Positions 1 to 5,907 are shown, numbered from the stretch's first letter. The stretch: DNA of 5,907 nucleotides from Bacteroidota bacterium (GCA_021812745.1 JAKAMS010000172.1:1-5907); one strand, 5' to 3'. Notes: generated by a model from the letters alone, not told the origin. Translations and numbers: made by a program.

Positions 1-373
1 TCTCCATCATCTCGTTGTATTTGATCTTCAACTCAGATGAATCCGGCAGCATTTCAAAATATTTTGTTATTTCGCTTCCCGTTTCAAAAGGCGAGTTCTT
101 CAATTCTTCGAATTGCTCTTTAACCAGCAGATTAACCATATTCAAATATGCGGTTACTCTTTTTGCGCGCGCATCTTCGGCATCATCTTCAATTTTTATA
201 TATGACCGACCTAATTTTTCGAGATGGTATTTGCGCAACTTTTCCATTAAGGTATCATCCACCGCCGACATGACGGATGAGATTCCGTACTTTGCCACTT
301 TAAGAGGCGCGTCAACAGAAAACGCAACGCCGAGAACCGGAATGTGAAATGTATGTCCGTTAGATTTATTCAT
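1..373 (-). CDS. Uncharacterised protein, N-terminal part (runs off left edge)
   Basis: The minus-strand frame is open from an ATG at 371-373 to position 1, giving 124 residues with no stop; the C-terminus lies outside the window. An in-frame TAG stands six codons upstream of the ATG, and no other start lies between, so the start is well fixed. A weak GGA lies 7-9 nt before it. The protein begins MNKSNGHTFHIPVLGVAFSV and continues with DAPLKVAKYGISSVMSAVDD, then a charged, probably helical stretch (about residues 45-124, rich in E, K and D). There is no signal peptide or membrane segment. The opening (a hydrophobic strand, then a glycine, then a VAKYGISSV segment) could be the first strand and helix of a TIM-barrel-like fold, but this is a guess. 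It vaguely resembles long conserved hypothetical proteins of Bacteroidota-type genomes; I cannot name a family or function. Codon use and a clean start support a real gene. Confidence 0.75.
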   Translation of the reverse strand, partial: MNKSNGHTFHIPVLGVAFSVDAPLKVAKYGISSVMSAVDDTLMEKLRKYHLEKLGRSYIKIEDDAEDARAKRVTAYLNMVNLLVKEQFEELKNSPFETGSEITKYFEMLPDSSELKIKYNEMME

Positions 374-483
374 CTTATGTCCAAATAGCTAAGGGTATTA
401 CTTGTTTATAATTTATTGTTACTACGAAAAAGAAAAGTAGCCGAGGGGTTATTGATAATAAACGCTTAGCATGCTTTCATTCG

Positions 484-509
484 CGCTTATAAAATAGCAA
501 TTATAAGCG
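484..509. repeat. Inverted repeat (9-bp perfect arms) in the 374-579 spacer
   Basis: CGCTTATAA at 484-492 is exactly complementary to TTATAAGCG at 501-509, with an 8-nt loop. A second, outer pair, TTAGCA at 466-471 and TGCTAA at 511-516, could extend the stem across a 12-nt bulge on one side. It lies about 70 nt past the stop of the nuclease gene and about 110 nt before the start of the left-edge gene. No T-run follows on either strand, so a simple intrinsic terminator is unlikely. It could be an operator, an RNA hairpin or a decayed repeat. The rest of the spacer shows no gene and no convincing promoter. Confidence 0.6.
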
Positions 510-579
510 GTGCTAACTATGCTTAGATGTGTGTTGGTGCTGGTTTTACAAAACTTTTACAATTCTATTGTTAAGCCCT

Positions 580-1326
580 TTATCTACTATTTACTTTTCT
601 TAAAGTAACTTTTAAATCATATTCATATAAATCAATATCCGAAACTTTTGAAACCGCTAAAAGTAAATCCTCTGAAATACTCTTTGCAATTATAATGCCT
701 CTAACTTTTTGTTTATCCTCGGCCATATTTTTTTCGATCCAGGCCATATATCTTAATAATTGGCCAATAACTCGATCATATCCACGCGACACCTTCAATT
801 CGATTACAACAAAATTACCCTCATTATCTAAAGTCAGAATATCAATGAAGCGGCCGCCAGCAGGAAACTCAATGCCATTTATTCCTTCATCTTCATAAAG
901 TTTTAATCCTGCTTCGATCTCGAATAAATTTTTAGACAAGTAATTTCGTAAATCTCTTTCATAAGCGAATTCTTTTTCTTCGAGTCCGTTTAGACCTTCG
1001 TCCGAAGTAGGGTGTGGCGGATCTTCCCCGCCGCTATAAATCGGAAGTGGGTCAATATCCTTGTTATAAAGTCTAAAATGAGTACTGTCTATTTGGTAAA
1101 ATAAATCATCTTCCCCATTTTTATAAACATAGTAATGAATTCTACTTGGGGCATTTGTTGACATTCTTATCAAATGCGCTGTAATTGTTCCCTTTTTTAT
1201 TTTAGGATAATGATTTAAAAACCAAGTCAATACATCTTGACGAGAAAAGATTACATCTTTTATAATATTGTTATCTTCTTTGAAAGTTTTTAATAATTCT
1301 CGAACCGATTTATCGTAAATGGACAT
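580..1326 (-). CDS. Predicted nuclease: winged-helix-like N-terminus plus NucS/DUF91-like endonuclease domain
   Basis: This 248-residue soluble protein starts at an ATG preceded by AAAGGA, a good ribosome binding site. Residues 1 to about 90 form a helical, winged-helix-like region (FSRQDVLTWF, GTITAHLIRM, then DDLFYQIDSTHFRLYN) of a kind often joined to restriction-type nucleases. An acidic, proline-rich linker follows (about 91-115). Residues 116-245 look like the C-terminal nuclease domain of NucS (DUF91, restriction-endonuclease-like fold): E123 in the first helix, D162 in GRFIDIL, E176 and K178 in VVIELK, and Q189 in GQLLRY, which together make a complete PD-(D/E)XK-type site. The N-terminal half is not that of NucS mismatch endonuclease, so the call is a related nuclease rather than NucS itself. 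The substrate is unknown; DNA cleavage is inferred from the fold. No methyltransferase lies next to it in the window. It follows a zinc-ribbon gene by 35 nt and may share its transcript. Confidence 0.85.
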   Translation of the reverse strand: MSIYDKSVRELLKTFKEDNNIIKDVIFSRQDVLTWFLNHYPKIKKGTITAHLIRMSTNAPSRIHYYVYKNGEDDLFYQIDSTHFRLYNKDIDPLPIYSGGEDPPHPTSDEGLNGLEEKEFAYERDLRNYLSKNLFEIEAGLKLYEDEGINGIEFPAGGRFIDILTLDNEGNFVVIELKVSRGYDRVIGQLLRYMAWIEKNMAEDKQKVRGIIIAKSISEDLLLAVSKVSDIDLYEYDLKVTLRKVNSR

Positions 1327-1361
1327 AAATTTTCCTTTTCATTTTAATGGGCTTGTCTTGA

Positions 1362-1646
1362 CTAATGATTTTTTTTCAAAACAACTTGCACAACTATTCC
1401 ACCGAATCGTGCTTCGTCTGCATAACATAATGTTCCATTAATAAAGCACTCATGTGAATTATACTCTTCGCCACTATCTTCATAATAAAAAGAATACCCG
1501 CCCGAAAAATTAACATTGTTAAATATAAGAACACGATTATCTATAGATACACTTTTTCTAACACACATATCACAAACATAATTTGGATAACGGGAATTTT
1601 CTTCAAGTTCTTCAGAACAAATGGGACAAAGATATTTTTGTGGCAT
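1362..1646 (-). CDS. Small zinc-ribbon-like protein of unknown function
   Basis: This 94-residue protein has two CxxC pairs near its N-terminus, C7/C10 (CPIC) and C25/C28 (CDMC), spaced as in a four-cysteine zinc ribbon. The rest is a compact, mixed-strand region with the segments NVNFSGGYSFYYEDSGEEYN, HECFINGTLCYADEARFGG and a C-terminal VVQVVL strand. There is no signal peptide or membrane helix, so a cytoplasmic protein is expected. I recall uncharacterised bacterial proteins with the same layout (a CPxC...CxxC ribbon, then SGG, then an HECYI-type segment, then DEARFGG), but know no function for them. The ATG at 1644-1646 has no strong Shine-Dalgarno sequence. It lies 58 nt after the GH92 stop and 35 nt before the nuclease gene, all in the same direction, so it may be co-transcribed with the nuclease. 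Zinc binding is inferred from cysteine spacing only. Confidence 0.75.
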   Translation of the reverse strand: MPQKYLCPICSEELEENSRYPNYVCDMCVRKSVSIDNRVLIFNNVNFSGGYSFYYEDSGEEYNSHECFINGTLCYADEARFGGIVVQVVLKKNH

Positions 1647-1704
1647 TTTTAACTCAAGTTCTGTTTTACACTAATGAAGTAATATTTCCTTATTCAATAT
1701 ATTT

Positions 1705-4038
1705 TCATTTACTCATCGAATATGGAACAGAATTTTCTTCAACTGCCCAATTTTTATTCGGCTGGTCTTGCATTACAAATTTCAATTCTCCACCATTAAC
1801 AATTTCTTTGTGTGTAAGAAAACTTCTTTCCAACTTTTTGCCATTCAGCAAAACTTCTTTTATGTATATATTTTTTTCGGAAAGATTTTCTGCCGTAATC
1901 TTAAATTTTTTTCCGTTCTCTAAACTGATTGTTGCTTTATCAACACAAGGACTGCCGATAACATATTCATTACTTCCGGGCGCAACTGGATAAAATCCCA
2001 TAACGCTGAAAATATACCAGGCAGACATTTGTCCGCAGTCGTCATTTCCGCAGAGACCGTGCGGTTCCGGTTTGTACATTGTATTTACAATTTGATGAAT
2101 GCGCTCTTGAGTCTTCCAAGGCATTCCGGCAAAATTATACATGTAGGGAATGTGATGAGAGGGTTCGTTACCGTGAACATAATTGCCAATCATACCAACT
2201 TTAGTAACGTCTTCGCTTTCACCGAAATATTTTTCCGGTAGATCGAATGTGAAAAGAGAATCCAACCATGTTACTAATTTTTCTTTCCCGCCCAGAAGTT
2301 GAATAAATCCTTTCACATCATGAGGAACATATAGAGAATAATTCCACGCGTTACCTTCAATGTACCCTTGATTGGCGACGCTCAACGGGTCAAAAGGAGT
2401 TTTGAATGTTCCGTCGGATTTTTTTGCGCGTAAGTAATGAGTTTCTTTATCAAAAATATTTTTGTAATTCTTTGCCCGTTTTAAAAATTCATCGGCTTCT
2501 TTTTTCTTGCCGAGTTTATCCGCCATTTTGTAAATCGTCCAATCATCAAAAGCATATTCCAAAGTTTTGGATGCGGAATTAGAACTCAAGTCTTCCGGCA
2601 CATAGCCGTATTTTTTGTAAGCTCCTATTCCGTCGTAAAGATCATAATTGGCACTTGCCTTAACAGCTTCAAATGCCTTGTTCACATCGAACCCGCCGAT
2701 ACCCTTCATGAAAGCATCAACAACGACCGGAACGGCGTGATATCCGATCATACACCAATTTTCATTTGCCCAATGAGACCAGACCGGTAAAATTTTGTGA
2801 ACGCTCTGATCATAATGAGCAAGAAGAGAATTTACAATATCGCTTGTGCGTTTCTGCTGTATGATTGTATATAGCGGATGAAGCGCCCGGTAAGTATCCC
2901 ATAAAGAAAAAGTCGTATAGTCCGCAAACTTGCTCGATTTATGAATGTTCTGATCTAGTCCGCGGTATTCTCCGTTGACGTCGGAGAAAATATTTGGATT
3001 CAAAAAACTGTGATACATTGCGGTGTAAAAATTTATTTTTCTCTCATCGCTTGCGTTAATTGTAATCTTAGAGAGTTCTCTATTCCATTTTTCTTTAGCT
3101 TGATTTTTTGCTTTTTCAAAATCCCAGCCGGGAATTTCTGCTTTCAAGTTTTCAATTGCATTCTGTGTGCTCACGCCGGATAGTGCCATCTTCACCATAA
3201 TTACTTCACCGTCTTCCGTTTCAAAATTGAAAGCACACTTTACTTTATGACCCGCTCTCTCCGGAAAATTTTCGTTCTGATTAAACTTGCGCCAGAACCC
3301 GCCATAAACCGATTGTTCATCATTTCTTAATTCGTAAGATCTTACCGGCTTAGAAAACTCCATGGCAAAATAAACGTAACGGGTTCTTGCCCAGCCGTTT
3401 GTCTGGCGGAATCCGGTTACTAAATTTTTATTTTCTACACGAATGAATGACCAGACAACTTTTCCATCGTAGTTATAAATGCCCGCCGTCATATCAAGAA
3501 TTATGTGAGCGTCTTTTGTTTTAGGAAATTTATATTTGTGAAATCCAACCCGCTCACTCGCCGTTAATTCAACATCTATATTATAGTCATCCAATTTTAC
3601 GGCATAATAACCGGGACTTGCTTTTTCTGTGCCGTGAGAAAATCTTGATCTGTATCCGCTATCCGGATTTTCTTTTGTTCCGGGGTTTAATTTAATCTTG
3701 CCCACAGTAGGCATAATTAAAAAATCTCCTAGATCGGAGTGCCCGGTTCCGTTCATGTGTGTGTGGCTGAAACCAACAATTGTTTTATCCGTGTACTGGT
3801 ATCCCGCACAATACTTATAAACATCCGGATTGTAACCTTTGCCGTTGCTGTATAAAACCGAATCCGTCTCGGGACTAAGCTGGACCAATCCAAATGGAAC
3901 AACCGCACCGGGATACGTATGCCCCATATCGTCTGTGCCGATAAACGGATTTACATAATCGTACGGGGTTTTAGTTTTGTTCTGAGCAAATAAATTTAAA
4001 GATGAAATTGTTATGAGGAGATAAAATAATTTTTTCAT
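1705..4038 (-). CDS. Secreted GH92-family alpha-mannosidase
   Basis: This 777-residue protein belongs to glycoside hydrolase family 92, calcium-dependent exo-alpha-mannosidases (mostly alpha-1,2) that trim mannose from glycans and glycoproteins. It starts with a signal peptide (MKKLFYLLITISSLNLFAQ; likely cut near LFA/Q) and has no lipobox cysteine, so it is probably periplasmic or exported. The N-terminal beta domain begins YDYVNPFIGT and contains GHTYPGAVVPFGLVQLSP and GFSHTHMNGTGHSDLGDF. The (alpha/alpha)6 domain has SLWDTYRALHPL, GYIEGNAWNY with E561 matching the family's catalytic acid, GNEPSHHIPYMYNFAG, and GNDDCGQMSAWYIFSVMGFYP, where D666/D667 sit in the motif that supplies the catalytic base. 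The length is normal for the family and no key motif is missing. The frame stays open to a TTG at 4092, but that start lies in repeat DNA; the ATG at 4036-4038 has AAAGGGA and begins the signal peptide. No SusC/SusD, sulfatase or other glycan gene is next to it here. Exact linkage specificity cannot be read. Confidence 0.95.
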   Translation of the reverse strand: MKKLFYLLITISSLNLFAQNKTKTPYDYVNPFIGTDDMGHTYPGAVVPFGLVQLSPETDSVLYSNGKGYNPDVYKYCAGYQYTDKTIVGFSHTHMNGTGHSDLGDFLIMPTVGKIKLNPGTKENPDSGYRSRFSHGTEKASPGYYAVKLDDYNIDVELTASERVGFHKYKFPKTKDAHIILDMTAGIYNYDGKVVWSFIRVENKNLVTGFRQTNGWARTRYVYFAMEFSKPVRSYELRNDEQSVYGGFWRKFNQNENFPERAGHKVKCAFNFETEDGEVIMVKMALSGVSTQNAIENLKAEIPGWDFEKAKNQAKEKWNRELSKITINASDERKINFYTAMYHSFLNPNIFSDVNGEYRGLDQNIHKSSKFADYTTFSLWDTYRALHPLYTIIQQKRTSDIVNSLLAHYDQSVHKILPVWSHWANENWCMIGYHAVPVVVDAFMKGIGGFDVNKAFEAVKASANYDLYDGIGAYKKYGYVPEDLSSNSASKTLEYAFDDWTIYKMADKLGKKKEADEFLKRAKNYKNIFDKETHYLRAKKSDGTFKTPFDPLSVANQGYIEGNAWNYSLYVPHDVKGFIQLLGGKEKLVTWLDSLFTFDLPEKYFGESEDVTKVGMIGNYVHGNEPSHHIPYMYNFAGMPWKTQERIHQIVNTMYKPEPHGLCGNDDCGQMSAWYIFSVMGFYPVAPGSNEYVIGSPCVDKATISLENGKKFKITAENLSEKNIYIKEVLLNGKKLERSFLTHKEIVNGGELKFVMQDQPNKNWAVEENSVPYSMSK

Positions 4039-4043
4039 GGATT

Positions 4044-4050
4044 TCCCTTT
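4044..4050 (-). promoter_or_regulatory. Ribosome binding site that fixes the GH92 start
   Basis: On the minus strand AAAGGGA lies 5 nt before the ATG at 4036-4038. It decides between this start and the upstream in-frame TTG at 4092. The GxxExxY cassette ends only 7 nt further upstream, at 4058. Confidence 0.75.
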
Positions 4051-4057
4051 AGAAAAG

Positions 4058-4099
4058 ATAGACCACGGATAACACAGATAACGCGGATTCAAACGGATT
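4058..4099 (+). repeat. Left arm of the GxxExxY cassette
   Basis: The arm starts ATAGACC and continues as degenerate ~9-nt units: CGGATAACA (4066), CAGATAACG (4075), CGGATTCAAA (4084) and CGGATT (4094). The last 11 bp overlap the end of the GxxExxY reading frame, whose stop codon (4089-4091) is formed by the repeat. The right arm is its inverted partner. Confidence 0.8.
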
Positions 4100-4481
4100 T
4101 TTTGAGAGACTTGTTTTCATTTGTAAATATTTTTCTTTTGAATTCAGCTTTCTTACCAAAGTTCATTAATAAACCAACCTCAATTGATGTTGCTTTCAAA
4201 TAATTTATCAATTGAGCTTCATGCTCTTCACATAAACTTTCCGCGGCTTTTAATTCGATGATCACACATTCATTAACCAGCAAATCAGCATAGTAATCGC
4301 CTATTTCCATCCCTTCATAATTAACGCGTATATTTTTTTGTTGCTCAACTTTCAAACCCATTCTTGTCAATTCAATCTTCATCGCATTTTCATAAACCTT
4401 TTCAAGAAAACCAAATCCAAGAGTATTATTCACTTTATAAAATGCTTTTATAATTTGACTTGTAATCTCTTCATGTAACAT
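4089..4481 (-). CDS. GxxExxY protein (PD-(D/E)XK nuclease superfamily)
   Basis: This 130-residue protein carries the signature that names the family, G24-x-x-E27-x-x-Y30 in GFGFLEKVYENA, after an N-terminal helix (ITSQIIKAFYKVNNTLG). A PD-(D/E)XK-like core follows: D66 in YYADLLVN, then E76-L-K78 in CVIIELKA, then a helix HEAQLINYLKA and a strand with VGLLMNFG. Length and motifs are complete for the family. The molecular role of the family is not established to my knowledge; nuclease activity is suggested only by the fold. It is probably cytoplasmic. The gene is enclosed by inverted repeat arms, and its last codons and TGA stop are written in the left arm, which ties gene and repeats together as one unit. 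It has no visible strong ribosome binding site and may rely on read-through from the deaminase gene upstream. Confidence 0.93.
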   Translation of the reverse strand: MLHEEITSQIIKAFYKVNNTLGFGFLEKVYENAMKIELTRMGLKVEQQKNIRVNYEGMEIGDYYADLLVNECVIIELKAAESLCEEHEAQLINYLKATSIEVGLLMNFGKKAEFKRKIFTNENKSLKKSV

Positions 4482-4486
4482 TTTTT

Positions 4487-4528
4487 AATCCGTGAATATC
4501 TGTGTAATCCGCGTCGTCCGCGGTCTAT
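4487..4528 (-). repeat. Right arm of the GxxExxY cassette (inverted)
   Basis: Read on the minus strand, the arm starts ATAGACC and continues as CGGACGACG (from 4520), CGGATTACA (4511), CAGATATTCA (4502) and CGGATT (4492). It lies just upstream of the GxxExxY start codon, leaving only 5 nt of T/A-rich leader, so the gene's ribosome binding site would have to lie at the very edge of the repeat; no clear one is seen. Confidence 0.8.
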
Positions 4529-4532
4529 TGCC

Positions 4533-4970
4533 TTACACACCTATATCTTCATTCCACAATGTTGGTTTCTCTTCTATGAATTTTGTCATCATGTTAATGC
4601 ATGCTTTATCTTGAAGAACTTCCACATTCACTCCCCGGGATTTAAGATGTTCTTCCTCACCAAGAAAAGTTTTGTTTTCACCTATGATCACTTTTGGAAT
4701 TCCATAAAGAATGATAGCGCCGCTGCACATAGGACAAGGAGAAAGTGTTGTATATAAAACACTTTCTTTGTAAACGGAAGCCGGTTGTCTTCCGGCATTT
4801 TCAAGTGCATCCATTTCGCCGTGAAGAATCGCACTTCCCTTTTGCACTCTGCGGTTATGTCCGCGTCCGATTATTTTTCCGTTATGAACAATAACAGAGC
4901 CGATCGGGATTCCGCCTTCACCAAGACCGTTCTTCGCCTCTTCAATTGCAGCCTGCATGAATTGATCCAT
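4533..4970 (-). CDS. Cytosine deaminase, yeast Fcy1-like (nucleoside/cytidine deaminase family)
   Basis: This 145-residue zinc deaminase probably converts cytosine to uracil and ammonia in pyrimidine salvage. Zinc and catalytic residues are complete: H50 and E52 in LHGE, C79 and C82 in SPCPMC. It follows yeast cytosine deaminase closely from memory: GGIPIG, GRGHNRRVQKGSAILHGE, LENAGR, VYKESVLYTTLSPC, SGAIILYGIP and GEN. It also keeps residues that bind the base in the yeast enzyme: N39 (yeast N51), F102 (F114), and the tail WNEDIG with W139 and D142 (yeast W152 and D155). tRNA adenosine deaminase TadA normally has HAE and lacks this tail, so TadA is less likely; guanine deaminase is a second alternative. 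It is unrelated to E. coli CodA. The start has GAAGGA 9 nt upstream. It follows the nucleoside kinase gene by 46 nt, which fits a salvage operon. Confidence 0.88.
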   Translation of the reverse strand: MDQFMQAAIEEAKNGLGEGGIPIGSVIVHNGKIIGRGHNRRVQKGSAILHGEMDALENAGRQPASVYKESVLYTTLSPCPMCSGAIILYGIPKVIIGENKTFLGEEEHLKSRGVNVEVLQDKACINMMTKFIEEKPTLWNEDIGV

Positions 4971-5016
4971 AAAATAATTTCCTTCTTTTTATATCCATCA
5001 CAATTTGGTTTTCAAT

Positions 5017-5907
5017 TCAATGAACATCAAGTGTGCTTCCGCCAATAAACTCGCGCAAAACCGAATCTCCCGGAATAGAAGAATCATCTACCATCGGTTC
5101 AATCGCCTCAAGCATCTTTCTCACCCGCGACGCTCTGACATATGCATCCTCTCTTAACGGATCGCCTTGATATTTCTTTTCCCACTCTTTGAAAAGTTCC
5201 AGCATCTTCGGTCTGTAAATTGAAACTTCGAACGACATGGATGTATTAACAATATAATCAGCCGTTCCGCTGTAAGGAAGGATGTTTCTTTTTTCTGACG
5301 AACGGACGTAATGCCAATGCAGAAGCGTTTGTTCCGGATTGTATGCGCGGTGAACTGAATCGCGAAGCATGCGGCGGATTAAACGTAGATCCGTCCAGCG
5401 GATATATTGCCCGTCAGGCATTTTCATTTGCAGAAGCGGTTCAAGATACAATTTGAATTTTTGGACGGCGGGAATCTCGCGGCTGAATTCAGGAAATAGT
5501 CCGTGTAAACTATCAATTAACAGAACTTCATTTTCATGAAGTTTTAACGGAGTGCGGTTATCAAAACGTTTGCCTTGTTTAAAATCATAATAAGGAACTA
5601 AAACTTCTTCTCCGGCGGCAAGACGTTTTAAGTGATCATTGATCAGATCAAGATCCAAGGCTTGCGGTGTTTCAAAATCGTAATCGCCAAATTCATCTTT
5701 CGGATGCATTTCTAGATCGAAGAAATAATTATCAACAACAAGCGCAACGAATTTCATTCCCATTTTATTTAACCGTTGTTCGAGCTTCATTGTAGTTGTA
5801 GTTTTTCCTGAAGACGAAGGACCGCTTACCATAACCATTCTAAGTTCCGCGGCTCTCTCTTTGATCAGCTCAGCTGCGGTATCAAGCTGTGTTTCATATA
5901 ACGATTC
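5017..5907 (-). CDS. Nucleoside kinase (uridine-kinase-like), C-terminal part, runs off right edge
   Basis: The frame holds 296 residues and is open through position 5907, so the N-terminus is missing. The ATG at 5836-5838 is internal: the 23 codons before it (ending AAELIKERAAELR) are coding and lead straight into the P-loop. The kinase domain shows a Walker A GPSSSGKTT (local residues 29-37), VVDNYF with D59, a GDYDFETPQALDLDL segment, YDFKQGKR and IDSLHGLFPE, the usual uridine kinase/phosphoribulokinase order. It ends with the IPGDSVLREFIGGS tail. This matches the long (about 550-residue) nucleoside kinases of Bacteroidota, Firmicutes and Thermotogae, whose N-terminal half resembles TGS/threonyl-tRNA synthetase N-terminal domains; that half would lie to the right of the window. 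It transfers phosphate from a nucleotide triphosphate to a nucleoside, probably uridine or cytidine, in the cytoplasm. It is followed by a cytosine deaminase gene after 46 nt. Confidence 0.92.
   Translation of the reverse strand, partial: ESLYETQLDTAAELIKERAAELRMVMVSGPSSSGKTTTTMKLEQRLNKMGMKFVALVVDNYFFDLEMHPKDEFGDYDFETPQALDLDLINDHLKRLAAGEEVLVPYYDFKQGKRFDNRTPLKLHENEVLLIDSLHGLFPEFSREIPAVQKFKLYLEPLLQMKMPDGQYIRWTDLRLIRRMLRDSVHRAYNPEQTLLHWHYVRSSEKRNILPYSGTADYIVNTSMSFEVSIYRPKMLELFKEWEKKYQGDPLREDAYVRASRVRKMLEAIEPMVDDSSIPGDSVLREFIGGSTLDVH

Larger units (their letters stand above)
4058..4528 (-). mobile_element. GxxExxY cassette bounded by 42-bp inverted arms (putative inserted unit)
   Basis: This 471-bp unit consists of one GxxExxY gene between two inverted 42-bp arms (4058-4099 and 4487-4528), which agree at 30 of 42 positions when one is reverse-complemented. 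Both outer ends begin ATAGACC and both inner ends finish ACGGATT. It fits exactly between two unrelated genes: its right end is 4 nt past the deaminase stop and its left end is 20 nt before the GH92 ATG. I found no flanking target duplication and no transposase, so mobility is inferred from structure. It could instead be a repeat-associated gene moved by a helper in trans or by recombination. Confidence 0.6.

Noticed and set aside
484..509. Intrinsic terminator after the nuclease gene
   Set aside because: The stem is AT-rich and no run of T follows it on either strand.
461..530. Integron attC-like site in the 374-579 spacer
   Set aside because: The nested inverted repeats suggested it, but no matching RYYYAAC and GTTRRRY ends could be found at the outer positions, and there is no integrase in the window.
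580..1326. True NucS mismatch endonuclease
   Set aside because: Only the C-terminal half is NucS-like; the N-terminal half is a winged-helix-like region, not the NucS dimerisation and DNA-binding domain.
1583..1993. Plus-strand reading frame of 136 codons, and other plus-strand frames at 15-347, 695-898, 2029-2241 and 4785-5048
   Set aside because: All lie opposite well-supported minus-strand genes, have no recognisable domain, and read as antisense shadows.
4039..4092. Upstream TTG start giving an 18-residue longer GH92 protein
   Set aside because: The extra codons are translated repeat-arm DNA, they would hide the signal peptide, and a good ribosome binding site precedes the ATG at 4036-4038.
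4052..4092. Bacteroidota-type promoter in the left cassette arm (TATCTGTG or TATCTTTT on the minus strand)
   Set aside because: Each is only close to the TAnnTTTG box, no properly spaced -33 element was found, and the nearer one would place the transcript start inside the ribosome binding site.
4066..4102. CRISPR-like array
   Set aside because: The repeated units are about 9 nt long, degenerate and without spacers.
4050..4540. Target-site duplication around the GxxExxY cassette
   Set aside because: The bases just outside the arms (TAGAAAAG on the left, TGCCTTAC on the right) share no direct repeat.
4533..4970. tRNA adenosine deaminase TadA
   Set aside because: The motif is HGE rather than HAE, and the C-terminal W-x-E-D-I-G tail and other binding residues match yeast cytosine deaminase.

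Overview
The window carries seven genes, all on the minus strand, so transcription runs from high to low coordinates. Base composition is AT-rich. The gene content suggests a member of the Bacteroidota/Ignavibacteriota group: a secreted GH92 mannosidase with a Bacteroidota-like signal peptide, a long-form nucleoside kinase, and a GxxExxY gene in a repeat-bounded cassette. There is no rRNA or other marker, so this placement is an inference from protein style.

Right part (5907 to 4533): the C-terminal part of a uridine-kinase-like nucleoside kinase, open at the window edge, is followed after 46 nt by a small zinc deaminase. The deaminase matches yeast cytosine deaminase in its catalytic motif and in its substrate-binding C-terminal tail. 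The pair makes sense as pyrimidine salvage: cytosine to uracil, and nucleoside to nucleoside monophosphate.

Middle (4528 to 1705): a 471-bp unit at 4058-4528 holds a GxxExxY gene (PD-(D/E)XK fold) between two imperfect 42-bp inverted arms. Each arm is built of degenerate ~9-nt units. The unit starts 4 nt past the deaminase stop and ends about 7 nt before the ribosome binding site of the next gene, so it looks like an inserted cassette. The next gene encodes a secreted GH92 alpha-mannosidase with its start at 4038, not at the upstream TTG that lies inside the repeat.

Left part (1646 to 1): a 94-aa protein with two CxxC pairs, then a 248-aa nuclease with a winged-helix-like N-terminal half and a NucS/DUF91-like C-terminal half, 35 nt apart. 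This is possibly a two-gene accessory module. A 206-nt spacer with a 9-bp inverted repeat separates it from the first 124 codons of an unrecognised conserved-looking protein that runs off the left edge.

The most interesting structure is the GxxExxY cassette. The nuclease/zinc-ribbon pair is the next candidate for follow-up.
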